A stretch of DNA of 64,000 nucleotides from JABDFW01 sp035550215 (GTDB taxonomy: Bacteria > Bacteroidota > Bacteroidia > Chitinophagales > Chitinophagaceae): the NCBI GenBank assembly GCA_035550215.1, contig DASZPM010000006.1, positions 124,001-188,000 on the forward strand, given 5' to 3'. The notes beneath the pieces were generated by a model. The model did no database searches, was not told the origin of the DNA, and saw only the letters and a list, made by a program, of their open reading frames with translations. The translations under genes were made by a program, and so were the position numbers. Positions 42,898 through 52,285 of this stretch are shown piece after piece; position 1 is the first letter of the stretch, and each line of letters opens with the position of its first letter.

Positions 42898-44100
42898 TTA
42901 CTTACTTAGCCGCAGCACTACTACATCGTGCGCAGGCACATCCACTTCAGTGGTTTTTGCAGTAGAGCCCAGTTTGGCTTTACTCCACAGGTCTTTTATT
43001 TTATAGGTGTTTTTTGCTGCATCCAGTGTCCTGTTAGATAAGTCATCCGCAACGTTTTCCGCTTTCCAGTCAAAACTCATTTTGTGCGCAACATTATCGC
43101 GGTTTAAAAAGCACACAGCCCAGTCGCCACCACTTAGCGGTTTAAACCAAACTTCTGTTTTACCTGTTTTTGAATAACGAAAGGCCTGTATGCCAAGCTT
43201 ATCCTGGTCAAGGGCAATAACATCTTTGTTGGTTAATGTTGCTTTTGTTTCAGGGGTCATTTTACGCAGGTCGTTGCCCATCATCAACGGCGCGGCAAGC
43301 ATACACCACATGCTGAAATGCGCGCGGTCTTCGCTGGCGGTCATACCATTACCTACTTCAAGCATATCTGGGTCATTCCAGTGGCCGGGGCCTGCATACT
43401 GGCGAATATCGGCTTCCTTGTCAACTATGTACATTGCACTCATGGGTGTCCATCCGCCAAATTTTTTAATGGAGTCAAATACAATACCTATATCGCCGGT
43501 AGTACGCCACAACTGGCCAACGGGCGCTGCCCATTCCCAGGGTTTGTGTGAGCCCCATTCACAAAGGCTGAAAATAATAGGCCTGCCCGCTTTTTTCAGG
43601 GCTTCGCTCATTTTGGTATAAGATTCTTTGGCATCCTGGCCCTGGGTATTACACCAGTCAAATTTCAGGTAATCAACATCCCATGCGGCATAGTTGCGGG
43701 CGTCCTGCTCTTCATACCCTTTTGTACCGGGGTAACCAGCGCATGTTTTAGTGCCCGCGCAGTTGTACAACCCGAATTTTAAGCCTTTGGAATGAACATA
43801 GGCAGCAAGGGCTTTCATGCCATGCGGAAATTTTTGCGGGTCAGGCACAAGGTTGCCGTCTTTATCACGCTGCATCGTCATCCAGCCATCATCCAGTACA
43901 ATATAAGTGTAACCGGCGTCTTTAAGGCCGTCAGATATAAATAAATCAGCGGTGGCCTTTACAAGATTTTCATCAATATGCGTTTGAAAGGTGTTCCAGC
44001 TATTCCAGCCCATGGGGGGAGTAGGCGCAAGCCCTTCAAACTTTTGCGCATTGAGTTTAGCGAAGCAGAAAAGCAAGAATACAATCATCAGATTTTTCAT
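42898..44100 (-). CDS. alpha-galactosidase, GH27
   Basis: 400 residues. Signal peptide at 1-18 (KLNAQ). The GH27 pattern is intact: TPPMGWNSWNTF at 27-38, VLDDGWM at 68-74, the nucleophile Asp148 in YLKFDWCN, and the acid/base Asp203 in RTTGDIG. HWNDPDMLEVGNG follows. It removes terminal alpha-1,6 galactose, for example from galactomannan or xyloglucan side chains. Periplasmic. Third gene of the minus-strand GH2-GH9-GH27 run. Confidence 0.95.
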   Translation of the reverse strand: MKNLMIVFLLFCFAKLNAQKFEGLAPTPPMGWNSWNTFQTHIDENLVKATADLFISDGLKDAGYTYIVLDDGWMTMQRDKDGNLVPDPQKFPHGMKALAAYVHSKGLKFGLYNCAGTKTCAGYPGTKGYEEQDARNYAAWDVDYLKFDWCNTQGQDAKESYTKMSEALKKAGRPIIFSLCEWGSHKPWEWAAPVGQLWRTTGDIGIVFDSIKKFGGWTPMSAMYIVDKEADIRQYAGPGHWNDPDMLEVGNGMTASEDRAHFSMWCMLAAPLMMGNDLRKMTPETKATLTNKDVIALDQDKLGIQAFRYSKTGKTEVWFKPLSGGDWAVCFLNRDNVAHKMSFDWKAENVADDLSNRTLDAAKNTYKIKDLWSKAKLGSTAKTTEVDVPAHDVVVLRLSK

Positions 44101-44173
44101 AATACATGGTTGTTTTATATAAGAAAATAGTTTTAAAAGTTAACTGCCGGCAAAAATCAATTTGCCGTCGTAC

Positions 44174-45934
44174 CTATTTTTTTGAATACCCGGTTTTATA
44201 CTGTAACGCTTCCACAGCGTTCACAAGGTAAACTGCCGGGGCATTCCAGTTTATAGCAATTTCGTTACTTGCATAAGCGCCGCTGGCATCACTGTAAGCC
44301 GTTTCAGGCTCAGCAAACGCATACTTTGTACCATCCTGCCTTCCGGGGTTCGGTCCCCCCGCCAATAACCCCGGTACCGGTTCAGCAATACCATCTGATA
44401 TTGATTGCCGGTGATGCGGGTGCATGGTGCTTTTTGTGCCAAAGCCGGTTACAAAACAATACCCTGTTGCATTGCGCCCAAACAGGTAATCAATATTGCT
44501 GAGCGCGGCATTTATATATTTTTTGTTGCCGCTTATTAAATAAGCGTTTATTAAGGCTACGCCCTGGTTGGCCGCTACAGAGTTACTGCCCCATATAAAA
44601 TCGCGCCTGCTTTGCCCCATTACTGTTGCAAATGCTTTGTTTCCGCCTGCGGTAAGGCTGTCGGCGAACTCAATCAGCCGCCGCTTTACACTGCTAACAT
44701 CCACAGGTGTTTTGTGTGGAATACTATTTTCATTTCTTATAAGCGTGTAGTAGCCCAATGCGTGTACGCTTGACCATGACGGTATGCTGAAAGGGACATG
44801 CATACCTGCTTCCACTGTATCAAAATATTGTTGTTTCCCCGTGGTAATAAATAATTCGCATGCGGCCCAAAACCATTCATCACTAAAATGGCCGTCGCCA
44901 TAGGCGCCTGTAGTTATTTTAGGTGTGTACAATTTGTTTATCGCATTCTGGTCGTATGCCATATCCGGGTGTTGCAGCGCCCATTGCCACGCATATTCCG
45001 CCGCATGTAAACAACTGTCACTAAGCCCCGGCAAAACCTTACTGAACCTTTTTGTAATACGCGCTGTTTGTGCCATTACTGCTGCAAAATCAAGTCCCGC
45101 CGCGGCACCTTTCGCCACCACGTAACGGGGCAGTTTTGTTATGCCGGGCATAACCATGCTGTCAAATGCCGCATTGGTGCATTTGTTATATACGCCGCCA
45201 TCGTTGTGGTCCTGCATGGTTAGCATCCATCTTACGTTATACAATATTTCATCCAATATATCCGGTACGCGGTTACTGCTTTCTGGGATGTTTGTTTTGA
45301 GTGTATCAAAATACGTCCTGAAATCTTCGTAAGCAGACAGTAATGTGCCGGTGCTGATACCGGAATTAACTATGTACTTGTTATAATCTCCCGCGTCATA
45401 CCAACCGCCCGGCGTTGATATAACCGTACCTGCCGGCCTTTTACCGGTAGCTGCGGAAGGATGCACCAGTACTTTATCATCCGGGTGGCCGGCGGGCCTG
45501 TGCCATTTGCCGGCATATTTTTCTTCCAGCGGCATAGATACACGCTGGTAATAATACCCTTTTAACAACGCAACGCCTGCGTCGTATAACGGCTTATTGG
45601 TTATGGTAAAATTATATGATGCGCCGCCGCCCGGAACATCTATAAAATAACGTCCCGGTAGCTGCAATGCACTGAAATCTGCAATATTGGTTTTACAGGA
45701 TGAGTATAAAGACGACTGCATGGGGCCTAACAGGCCTTTATACACCGTATCCCTGGTACCGTCAGCGATAACAAAAAAATACCCCGCGGTTGTGTCGTTA
45801 ACCACAACTGCTGTTTTAGGGCCATACACATAGTAGCCTGCCTGGTTTACAGCAATATTGCTTTGTTGCGCGGCTGCAGTTAAACCAATGGCCTGTATGG
45901 CAAATAACATAACTATGGTTGCAAGTGTTCTCAT
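44174..45934 (-). CDS. GH9 endoglucanase with N-terminal Ig-like domain
   Basis: 586 residues. Signal peptide at 1-22 (AAAQQ). A cellulase Ig-like N-terminal domain (AVNQAGYYVYGPKTAVVVN) is followed by the GH9 (alpha/alpha)6 domain: GGWYDAGDYNKY with Asp180 and Asp183, MHPHHRQS with the conserved His, and SNEIAINWNAPAVY with acid Glu558. It cuts beta-1,4-glucan backbones. Its ATG lies 73 bp upstream of nothing but the GH27 start side, and it follows the GH2 gene by 15 bp, so the three are likely cotranscribed. Confidence 0.94.
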   Translation of the reverse strand: MRTLATIVMLFAIQAIGLTAAAQQSNIAVNQAGYYVYGPKTAVVVNDTTAGYFFVIADGTRDTVYKGLLGPMQSSLYSSCKTNIADFSALQLPGRYFIDVPGGGASYNFTITNKPLYDAGVALLKGYYYQRVSMPLEEKYAGKWHRPAGHPDDKVLVHPSAATGKRPAGTVISTPGGWYDAGDYNKYIVNSGISTGTLLSAYEDFRTYFDTLKTNIPESSNRVPDILDEILYNVRWMLTMQDHNDGGVYNKCTNAAFDSMVMPGITKLPRYVVAKGAAAGLDFAAVMAQTARITKRFSKVLPGLSDSCLHAAEYAWQWALQHPDMAYDQNAINKLYTPKITTGAYGDGHFSDEWFWAACELFITTGKQQYFDTVEAGMHVPFSIPSWSSVHALGYYTLIRNENSIPHKTPVDVSSVKRRLIEFADSLTAGGNKAFATVMGQSRRDFIWGSNSVAANQGVALINAYLISGNKKYINAALSNIDYLFGRNATGYCFVTGFGTKSTMHPHHRQSISDGIAEPVPGLLAGGPNPGRQDGTKYAFAEPETAYSDASGAYASNEIAINWNAPAVYLVNAVEALQYKTGYSKK

Positions 45935-45949
45935 ACCTGTAAAAATACC

Positions 45950-48406
45950 TTACTTGCCCGTTACTACCAATGTTGCTTCCTGTAACCCATCAGAGGTAGC
46001 AGCAATATGTATAGCGCCCGATTTATCTTTTGCCCTCACAACCAGCAGGCACAGGCCATTAAACGCTTTGTGATGGTCTGCCTTAAAAGATTCGAGGCTT
46101 GTTTCACTGCCATTGTCAACACCGGCAATACTTCCTTGGCCTGTAACTGAAAACTTCACATCGTTTGCCGCATCGGGAACAAGGTTGCCATCTGCATCTT
46201 CAACTCTTACGGTTATAAATGAAAGGTCATCGCCGTCTGCATGAATATTACTCCTGTCTGCACTCAACACAATTTTGGCAGCCTTTCCTGCTGTTTTTAT
46301 TTCCCTTGTCAGCACAACCTTTCCATTTTTTCTTGAAATAGCTTTTATACTCCCCGGCTCATATTGCACACGCCACATTACATGCAGGTCATCTCCTTCT
46401 TTTTTCTTAATGCCTGCCGATTTTCCATTTACAAATAATTCCACTTCATCAGCATTATTATAATAGGCCCATACATCAATGGTTTGCCCGGGTGTCCAGT
46501 TCCAGTGCGGGAACAGGTGCAAAACCGGTTTATCCGTGCAAACACTCTGGTACAGGTAAAAAGCATCCTTAGGGAAACCCGCCAAATCAATAATACCAAA
46601 ATAAGAGCTTCTTGCAGGCCATGGGTAAGGAGTAGGTTCGCCTATATAATCAAAGCCCGTCCATACATACATGCCGCTCGCGTACGGGTATTTCAAAAAC
46701 TCTTTCATTGTTTCCTCGTGTGTTGAGCCCCACGGTACAGAAATGTTGTCGTACGCGGAAACAGTAAGGTCTGCATTGCCCCATTTGTGTGTGGTGTCCC
46801 GCCGCCTGCCGGGCCAGCGCTGTATGCTGTCTGACGGCATATCATAATGGCCTCTCGTTTCAAGAGCCGATACTGTTTCTGTACCTATAAACCTTACACC
46901 GGGATATGTTTTTTGAAAATCTTTAAATTGCTGGTGATGATAATTGTAGCCAAACAAATCTATCACGCCCGATTTCCAGATGGCATTATCGGGGCTGGGC
47001 TGGTTTAATGCTGAAGTGATGGGCCTTGTGGTATCGAGTGAATGAACGATACCGCCAAGCTCGCGGGCAATAGCTGTGCCTGAAGTATCTTTACCGTCGC
47101 GGCCTTTCCACTGTTCCGGGATTTCATTGCCAATGCTCCATATAAAAACTGACGGGTGGTTCCTGTCCCTCGTAACAAAATCTTCCATATCGCGTTTATG
47201 CCATTCGTCCCAGTCAAGATGGTAATCGTATTTTGTTTTCGCTTTCTTCCACATGTCAAATGCTTCATCCATTACAATAAAGCCCATTTGATCACACAGG
47301 TCAAGCAGTTCAGGTGCCGGCGGGTTGTGGGAAGTGCGTATGCCGTTAATACCCATGTCTTTCAATATTTCCAGTTGCCTTTGCAATGCACGTTTGTTTA
47401 TAGCTGTGCCGAGGCAGCCGAGGTCATGATGGTCACATACGCCCCATATCTTCACATGCTTGCCATTGAGAAAAAAGCCGTTGTTAATATCGAAAGTAAA
47501 CCACCGTATGCCAAAGGTTGTAGTGTATTCGTCAACCACTTTTCCTTTGCTTATAAGTTGCGTAACCGCTTTATATAAATGCGGGTGCTCAATTGACCAT
47601 AGCGATGGATTAGCAACAACAAGTGTCTGCGCTACTTCATTTTTATCATCACTGCTTATATCAATACGGGATGATGCTGTTTTTGCCACCTGGCCCGCAT
47701 CGTTGTAAAGAGATGTCTTAACCGTAATATCCGCACCACTGCTGCTAACGTTATTTATTTTTGTATTTACTACAACCGTTGCGGATTTTTCATCCACTTT
47801 TGGCGTTTGAATATGTGTGCCCCAGTGGTCAACATAAATATCATTTGTTTTAACCAGCCATACATAACGGTAAATGCCCGAGCCGCTGTACCAGCGTGAG
47901 TTGGGTTGTTGTGAGTTATCAACCTTTACCGCAATTACATTAGCCGTTGTTCCAAAGTTGAGATACGGTGTAAGCTCATACCTGAATGAGCTAAAGCCAT
48001 AAGGCCGCTTGCCAAGATAATGCCCGTTTATCCAAACTTCACTGTTACGGTACACACCATCAAAATCAATAAATATTTTTTTTATTTTATCTGCCCCTGG
48101 CAATGTAAATGTTTTGCGGTACCATCCAATGCCGCCATCCAGCACGCCGCCGCCGGTGCCTGCAGGGCTATGCTCATCAAAAGGCAACTCAATACTCCAG
48201 TCATGCGGCAGGTCAAGTTTTCGCCACGCCGCATCGTCATAACTTGCTTCTTTTGCATTATCATCGTTACCTAAATAAAATCGCCAGTCTTTTGTAAATA
48301 ATGTTCTTGAGCGTAGTGATGTTTGTGCATTTACAGTAAGAGAACAATACAGCAGGCAGGCGGGCAGCAGCAGTATGCCCAATAATTTCTTGGAGTGGTA
48401 AGCCAT
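45950..48406 (-). CDS. GH2 beta-galactosidase-type enzyme
   Basis: 818 residues from ATG 48406; a longer upstream frame lacks signal features. Signal peptide at 1-27 (TVNAQ). Sugar-binding jellyroll at about 30-200 (FTKDWRFYLGND, GGIGWYRKTF, SRWYSGSGIYR), immunoglobulin-like domain, then a TIM barrel with acid/base Glu428 (IWSIGNEIPE) and nucleophile Glu510 (FIGTETVSA), then Ig-like C-terminal domains. Likely releases beta-galactose or a related sugar. First gene of the minus-strand GH2-GH9-GH27 run, with a -7 box at 48434-48441. Confidence 0.93.
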   Translation of the reverse strand: MAYHSKKLLGILLLPACLLYCSLTVNAQTSLRSRTLFTKDWRFYLGNDDNAKEASYDDAAWRKLDLPHDWSIELPFDEHSPAGTGGGVLDGGIGWYRKTFTLPGADKIKKIFIDFDGVYRNSEVWINGHYLGKRPYGFSSFRYELTPYLNFGTTANVIAVKVDNSQQPNSRWYSGSGIYRYVWLVKTNDIYVDHWGTHIQTPKVDEKSATVVVNTKINNVSSSGADITVKTSLYNDAGQVAKTASSRIDISSDDKNEVAQTLVVANPSLWSIEHPHLYKAVTQLISKGKVVDEYTTTFGIRWFTFDINNGFFLNGKHVKIWGVCDHHDLGCLGTAINKRALQRQLEILKDMGINGIRTSHNPPAPELLDLCDQMGFIVMDEAFDMWKKAKTKYDYHLDWDEWHKRDMEDFVTRDRNHPSVFIWSIGNEIPEQWKGRDGKDTSGTAIARELGGIVHSLDTTRPITSALNQPSPDNAIWKSGVIDLFGYNYHHQQFKDFQKTYPGVRFIGTETVSALETRGHYDMPSDSIQRWPGRRRDTTHKWGNADLTVSAYDNISVPWGSTHEETMKEFLKYPYASGMYVWTGFDYIGEPTPYPWPARSSYFGIIDLAGFPKDAFYLYQSVCTDKPVLHLFPHWNWTPGQTIDVWAYYNNADEVELFVNGKSAGIKKKEGDDLHVMWRVQYEPGSIKAISRKNGKVVLTREIKTAGKAAKIVLSADRSNIHADGDDLSFITVRVEDADGNLVPDAANDVKFSVTGQGSIAGVDNGSETSLESFKADHHKAFNGLCLLVVRAKDKSGAIHIAATSDGLQEATLVVTGK

Positions 48407-48433
48407 CGTTATGTGTTTAAGTGAATTGAGTGT

Positions 48434-48441
48434 CAAATCTA
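48434..48441 (-). promoter_or_regulatory. -7 box of the GH2-GH9-GH27 operon
   Basis: Minus-strand TAGATTTG (TAnnTTTG), 27 nt before the GH2 start codon. No convincing -33 element at standard distance. Confidence 0.4.
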
Positions 48442-48495
48442 CACTAAAATTAGTTTTAATGCGCACTGGCAAAAAGAAATTAATTTGCACCAGCT

Positions 48496-48530
48496 TAATG
48501 CTGCCCCGGTACAGCATTATAGCACTATAA
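48496..48530. promoter_or_regulatory. two dyads between GH2 operon and TauE gene
   Basis: TAATGCTG (48496-48503) and CAGCATTA (48512-48519) flank CCCCGGTA; TTATAG-CA-CTATAA follows at 48517-48530. Both lie in the divergent gap and overlap the region just before the TauE start. They may be operators. Confidence 0.35.
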
Positions 48531-48547
48531 TTGCGGAAACGGACAGT

Positions 48548-49372
48548 ATGGATAATATTTTGCTTTTAATTGCTATTGGTTTTGCTGTAGGTACTTTAGG
48601 AACATTAATTGGTGCGGGTGGCGGTTTTATACTGGTACCCATTTTAATTTTTACGCACCCGGCATTAAAGCCTGCGGTAATAACCGCGGTATCAATGGCC
48701 ATTGTTGCATGTAATGCTTTATCAGGCACCGTGGCTTATGCGCGCGCAAAGCGTATTGATTATAAAGCAGGCATACAGTTTGCTTTTTTTACCATACCTG
48801 GCTCCATACTCGGGGTAATTATTACACGGTATATATCTGCAACATTATTTACCATCATTTTTGGTTCATTGTTAATTATTCTCGCTCTCTACCTGTTTTT
48901 CAAAAAAGACGAAACCGGCGCTGCCACACCTGTAATAAGCCAGCCAGCCCATACAGGCGCGCACATTACTGATGCCACTGGGCAAACATATTACTATGTG
49001 TATAATAAATACCTGGGGTGGTTTATAAGCCTTATAGTAGGTTTTATTTCCCCGGTTTTGGGCATAGGCGGCGGCATTATACACGTGCCGGCATTAGTAA
49101 ATTGGCTAAAATTTCCCGTGCATGTGGCTACCGCAACATCGCATTTTATTTTAGCCATTATGTCGGTTACCAGCGTTATCGTTCACATCACCGAAGGCAA
49201 TTATAACGACCCCTATATTGTTAAACTGGTAATTTATCTTGCTGTCGGGGTTATTATCGGGGCGCAATTGGGCGCGTACCTTTCCCACAAAATAAAAGGC
49301 CATGCTATTATTAAGGCGCTGGCGGTGTCACTGGCACTGGTGGGCGTGAGGATTATTTTTCAGCATCTTTAA
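48548..49372 (+). CDS. TauE/SafE-family membrane transporter
   Basis: 274 residues from ATG 48548 (MDNILLLIAIGFAVGTLG); a longer frame upstream is unlikely because it overlaps the dyads. Eight or so membrane helices, with GGGFILVPILIF near 25 and a mirrored GIGGGIIHVPALVNW near 180, typical of TauE/SafE proteins. They export sulfite, sulfonates or other organic anions. Substrate unknown here. Divergent from the GH operon; no shared role evident. Confidence 0.88.
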   Translation: MDNILLLIAIGFAVGTLGTLIGAGGGFILVPILIFTHPALKPAVITAVSMAIVACNALSGTVAYARAKRIDYKAGIQFAFFTIPGSILGVIITRYISATLFTIIFGSLLIILALYLFFKKDETGAATPVISQPAHTGAHITDATGQTYYYVYNKYLGWFISLIVGFISPVLGIGGGIIHVPALVNWLKFPVHVATATSHFILAIMSVTSVIVHITEGNYNDPYIVKLVIYLAVGVIIGAQLGAYLSHKIKGHAIIKALAVSLALVGVRIIFQHL

Positions 49373-49456
49373 GCATTTTTGTTTACCGGTAACACATGTA
49401 TAACTACCGGCAGCCCGCGCTAAAATTGCGTATATTTACACCTGTGATGGAAGCTT

Positions 49457-49969
49457 ATGAATATTTACCAGCCATACGAAGAACTGGCGGACACGCCGGA
49501 TATGTTGCATCTTAAATTGAGCGATGCAAGGGAGCGGATGTTATTTGTGGTATACCGTGCCGTACCTATCGGCCTTTTTTTAATGGTGTGGTATATTTTA
49601 CAGCAGGAAAGTGCACAAATACCCATGGGCTTTAACTATGTATTTATATTTACAAGCGCGGCGGCTATTTTACTGTTGTTTTTCAGGTCGTATATTTCTG
49701 AAATAAAAATAGCGGCAGGCAATATATTTATGGTGCAAAAAACACTTGCGGGGATAAAACAAATCAACATTCCCACGCAGGATGCAGACTTTGTTATACT
49801 GCATGTGCGGCGCGGCAAGGGCGGGGGTGCAAAATTTATTTTGCATACAAAACAAAAGCAAAAGTTCACTATCTTACACATTCCGCTGGTGTACCTGGAT
49901 GATAAACACACAGCGTTGATTGCTGAAACATTACAACAATTGCTTGGCGTTGAAATTAAAAAGGCTTAA
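49457..49969 (+). CDS. membrane protein of unknown function
   Basis: 170 residues with two membrane helices at about 34-48 and 60-76 and a cytosolic C-terminal half rich in beta strands (KIAAGNIFMVQKTLAGIKQI, GGAKFILHTKQKQKFTILHI). This resembles a small PH-like or DUF-type membrane protein, but I do not recognise it. It is 20 bp ahead of the M28 peptidase gene. Confidence 0.7.
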   Translation: MNIYQPYEELADTPDMLHLKLSDARERMLFVVYRAVPIGLFLMVWYILQQESAQIPMGFNYVFIFTSAAAILLLFFRSYISEIKIAAGNIFMVQKTLAGIKQINIPTQDADFVILHVRRGKGGGAKFILHTKQKQKFTILHIPLVYLDDKHTALIAETLQQLLGVEIKKA

Positions 49970-49989
49970 TTAACCAGCGTATATACAAT

Positions 49990-52215
49990 ATGAGAAAAAT
50001 TATGATTGCATGCATGGCCGCCGCTGCGGCTTTGCTACAACAGCAGGCAATTGCACAAAGCAAATCTATCTCGGGCTTTACACCCCAATCTGCACAGGCA
50101 GAACTTTCCGCAGAACAAAAATTTGATGCCAACCTTAGTGCGGAAAACATTGGCAGCACTATTAAAGACCTTTCTTCAAAGCCACATAACCTTGGTTCGG
50201 CGGGCAGCAAAGAGGTGGCGGAAAATATACTTGCCCGTTTAAAAAGCTACGGTTTTGATGCCCACATTGAAACATTCAGTGTGTTATTCCCCACACCTAA
50301 AACGCGTGTGCTGGAAATGACATCACCCACCGTATATAAAGCACTGCTGAAAGAGCCGGCGTTAAAAGAAGATGCCACATCCGGCCAGGACGGCCAGTTG
50401 CCTACCTATAATGCATGGAGCGCTGACGGCGACGTTACCGGTGAGCTTGTATTTGTAAACTATGGCCTGCCTGACGATTACGAGCAGTTGGCAAAAATGG
50501 GGATAGATGTTAAAGGAAAGATTGTTATTGCAAAGTATGGGCGTAGCTGGCGTGGTATAAAGCCTAAAGTGGCCTACGAGCATGGCGCTATCGGCTGCAT
50601 AATTTATTCTGACCCGCATGATGATGGTTATACAGCAGGCGATGTTTACCCTAAAGGCGCTTTTAAAAATGAGTATGGGGTGCAGAGAGGCTCGGTAATG
50701 GATATGGTAATTTATCCCGGCGACCCGCTTACCCCCGGTATTGGCGCTACGGAAGATGCAAAAAGATTAAACCGCGCAGATGCCCAGACAATATTAAAAA
50801 TACCCGTGCTGCCCATAAGCTATCATGATGCGCAGCCATTACTGGCAGCCCTGGAAGGCCCGGTAGCCCCCGCAGGCTGGGCAGGCACGCTGCCTATTAC
50901 TTACCATGTAGGGCCGGGCAAAACAACCGTACATTTAAAGCTGGAGTTTGACTGGAAGCTGGTGCCCTGTTATGATGTTATCGGCATGATAAAAGGGGCT
51001 GAGTTTCCCGATGAATGGGTAGTAAGGGGTAACCACCACGACGCGTGGGTTAATGGCGCCGGCGACCCGATAAGCGGGCAGGCGGCAATGCTGGAAGAGG
51101 CTAAATCAATCGGTGTGATGGTGAAGAATGGATGGAAGCCAAAACGCACCCTCGTATATTGCGCATGGGATGGGGAAGAACCTGCATTACTTGGCTCAAC
51201 AGAATGGGCGGAGGAGCACGCGGATGAACTGCAAAAAAAATGCGTGGTATATATCAATTCAGATGGTAACGGGCGCGGTTTCCTGGGCGCAGGAGGTTCG
51301 CACGCACTTACCGATATGGTTGATGAAGTGGCGAAATCTGTAATTGACCCGCAAACCAACGTTACTGTATTTGAAAGGGATAAAGCCGCTGAAGCGGTTA
51401 ATGCCGGCTCTGACGCGGCAAAGAAAGAGGCGCTTAATAAAAAAGCACTGGAATTAGGCGCTTTAGGTTCGGGGTCAGATTTTTCTTCCTTCCTGCAACA
51501 CCTCGGCCTTCCCTCCTTAGACATTGGTTATGGCGGTGAAGACCCCGGTGGCGAGTATCATTCCATTTATGATTCTTATGATGATTATTCACGCTTTAAA
51601 GACCCGGGCTTTCATTATGGGGTAGCGTTGTCACAAACTGCGGGCAGGGTTGCTTTACGCATGGCTGACGCAGATGTATTGCCCTTTAATTTTAAAGACT
51701 TGTATAAAGCGGTTGACAGTTATGTAAACCAGTTAATGGCATTACTGCAGAAAACAAGAGAAAATACAGAAGTTGAAAATAAATTAATAACCTCCGGCGA
51801 TTATAAGCTTGCTGCAGACCCCACCAAAACATTTATTGTACCTACGCCAAAGGATGAAGTGCCTTATCTCGACTTCTCGCCCCTGCAGAATGCATTGGCT
51901 GCTTTGCAGAAAAGCACTGATTCATTAACGCAACTATGCGCAAAAGCAGTTACAACAGGCGGCAACCATGACGAATTGAACACTAAATTATACCAGGCAG
52001 AGCAGCAATTGCTTTTAATGAATGGGCTGCCCCGCCGTCCGTGGTATAAGCATGCTTTGTATGCCCCCGGTTTTTATACAGGCTATGGCGTAAAAACCAT
52101 GCCCGGTGTGCGCGAAGCCATTGAAGAGCGCAACTGGAAAGAGGCGCAGGAACAAATTAACCTTGATGCGGACGTACTGAATAAGCTGGCTGCTTATTTA
52201 AAAGGTATTATGTAA
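49990..52215 (+). CDS. M28-family carboxypeptidase (glutamate-carboxypeptidase-II-like)
   Basis: 741 residues. Signal peptide at 1-22 (AIAQS). A protease-associated domain at about 120-290 (ELVFVNYGLPDDYEQL, GCIIYSDPHDDGYTAGDVYP) is inserted before the M28 peptidase domain. Zinc ligands by family pattern: His349 and Asp359 (GNHHDAWVNGAGDP), Glu396/397 (WDGEEPA), Asp425 (NSDGNG) and a late His in GGEYHSIYDSYD. It trims peptides from the C-terminus in the periplasm. The order and spacing match the GCPII/PSMA group. Confidence 0.93.
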   Translation: MRKIMIACMAAAAALLQQQAIAQSKSISGFTPQSAQAELSAEQKFDANLSAENIGSTIKDLSSKPHNLGSAGSKEVAENILARLKSYGFDAHIETFSVLFPTPKTRVLEMTSPTVYKALLKEPALKEDATSGQDGQLPTYNAWSADGDVTGELVFVNYGLPDDYEQLAKMGIDVKGKIVIAKYGRSWRGIKPKVAYEHGAIGCIIYSDPHDDGYTAGDVYPKGAFKNEYGVQRGSVMDMVIYPGDPLTPGIGATEDAKRLNRADAQTILKIPVLPISYHDAQPLLAALEGPVAPAGWAGTLPITYHVGPGKTTVHLKLEFDWKLVPCYDVIGMIKGAEFPDEWVVRGNHHDAWVNGAGDPISGQAAMLEEAKSIGVMVKNGWKPKRTLVYCAWDGEEPALLGSTEWAEEHADELQKKCVVYINSDGNGRGFLGAGGSHALTDMVDEVAKSVIDPQTNVTVFERDKAAEAVNAGSDAAKKEALNKKALELGALGSGSDFSSFLQHLGLPSLDIGYGGEDPGGEYHSIYDSYDDYSRFKDPGFHYGVALSQTAGRVALRMADADVLPFNFKDLYKAVDSYVNQLMALLQKTRENTEVENKLITSGDYKLAADPTKTFIVPTPKDEVPYLDFSPLQNALAALQKSTDSLTQLCAKAVTTGGNHDELNTKLYQAEQQLLLMNGLPRRPWYKHALYAPGFYTGYGVKTMPGVREAIEERNWKEAQEQINLDADVLNKLAAYLKGIM

Positions 52216-52285
52216 GCCAAAAAGATTTAAATAGATTAACAGCGGGTACTAACGGGTATTCCGGCTCTTTCAGCAATTTTGCCGA

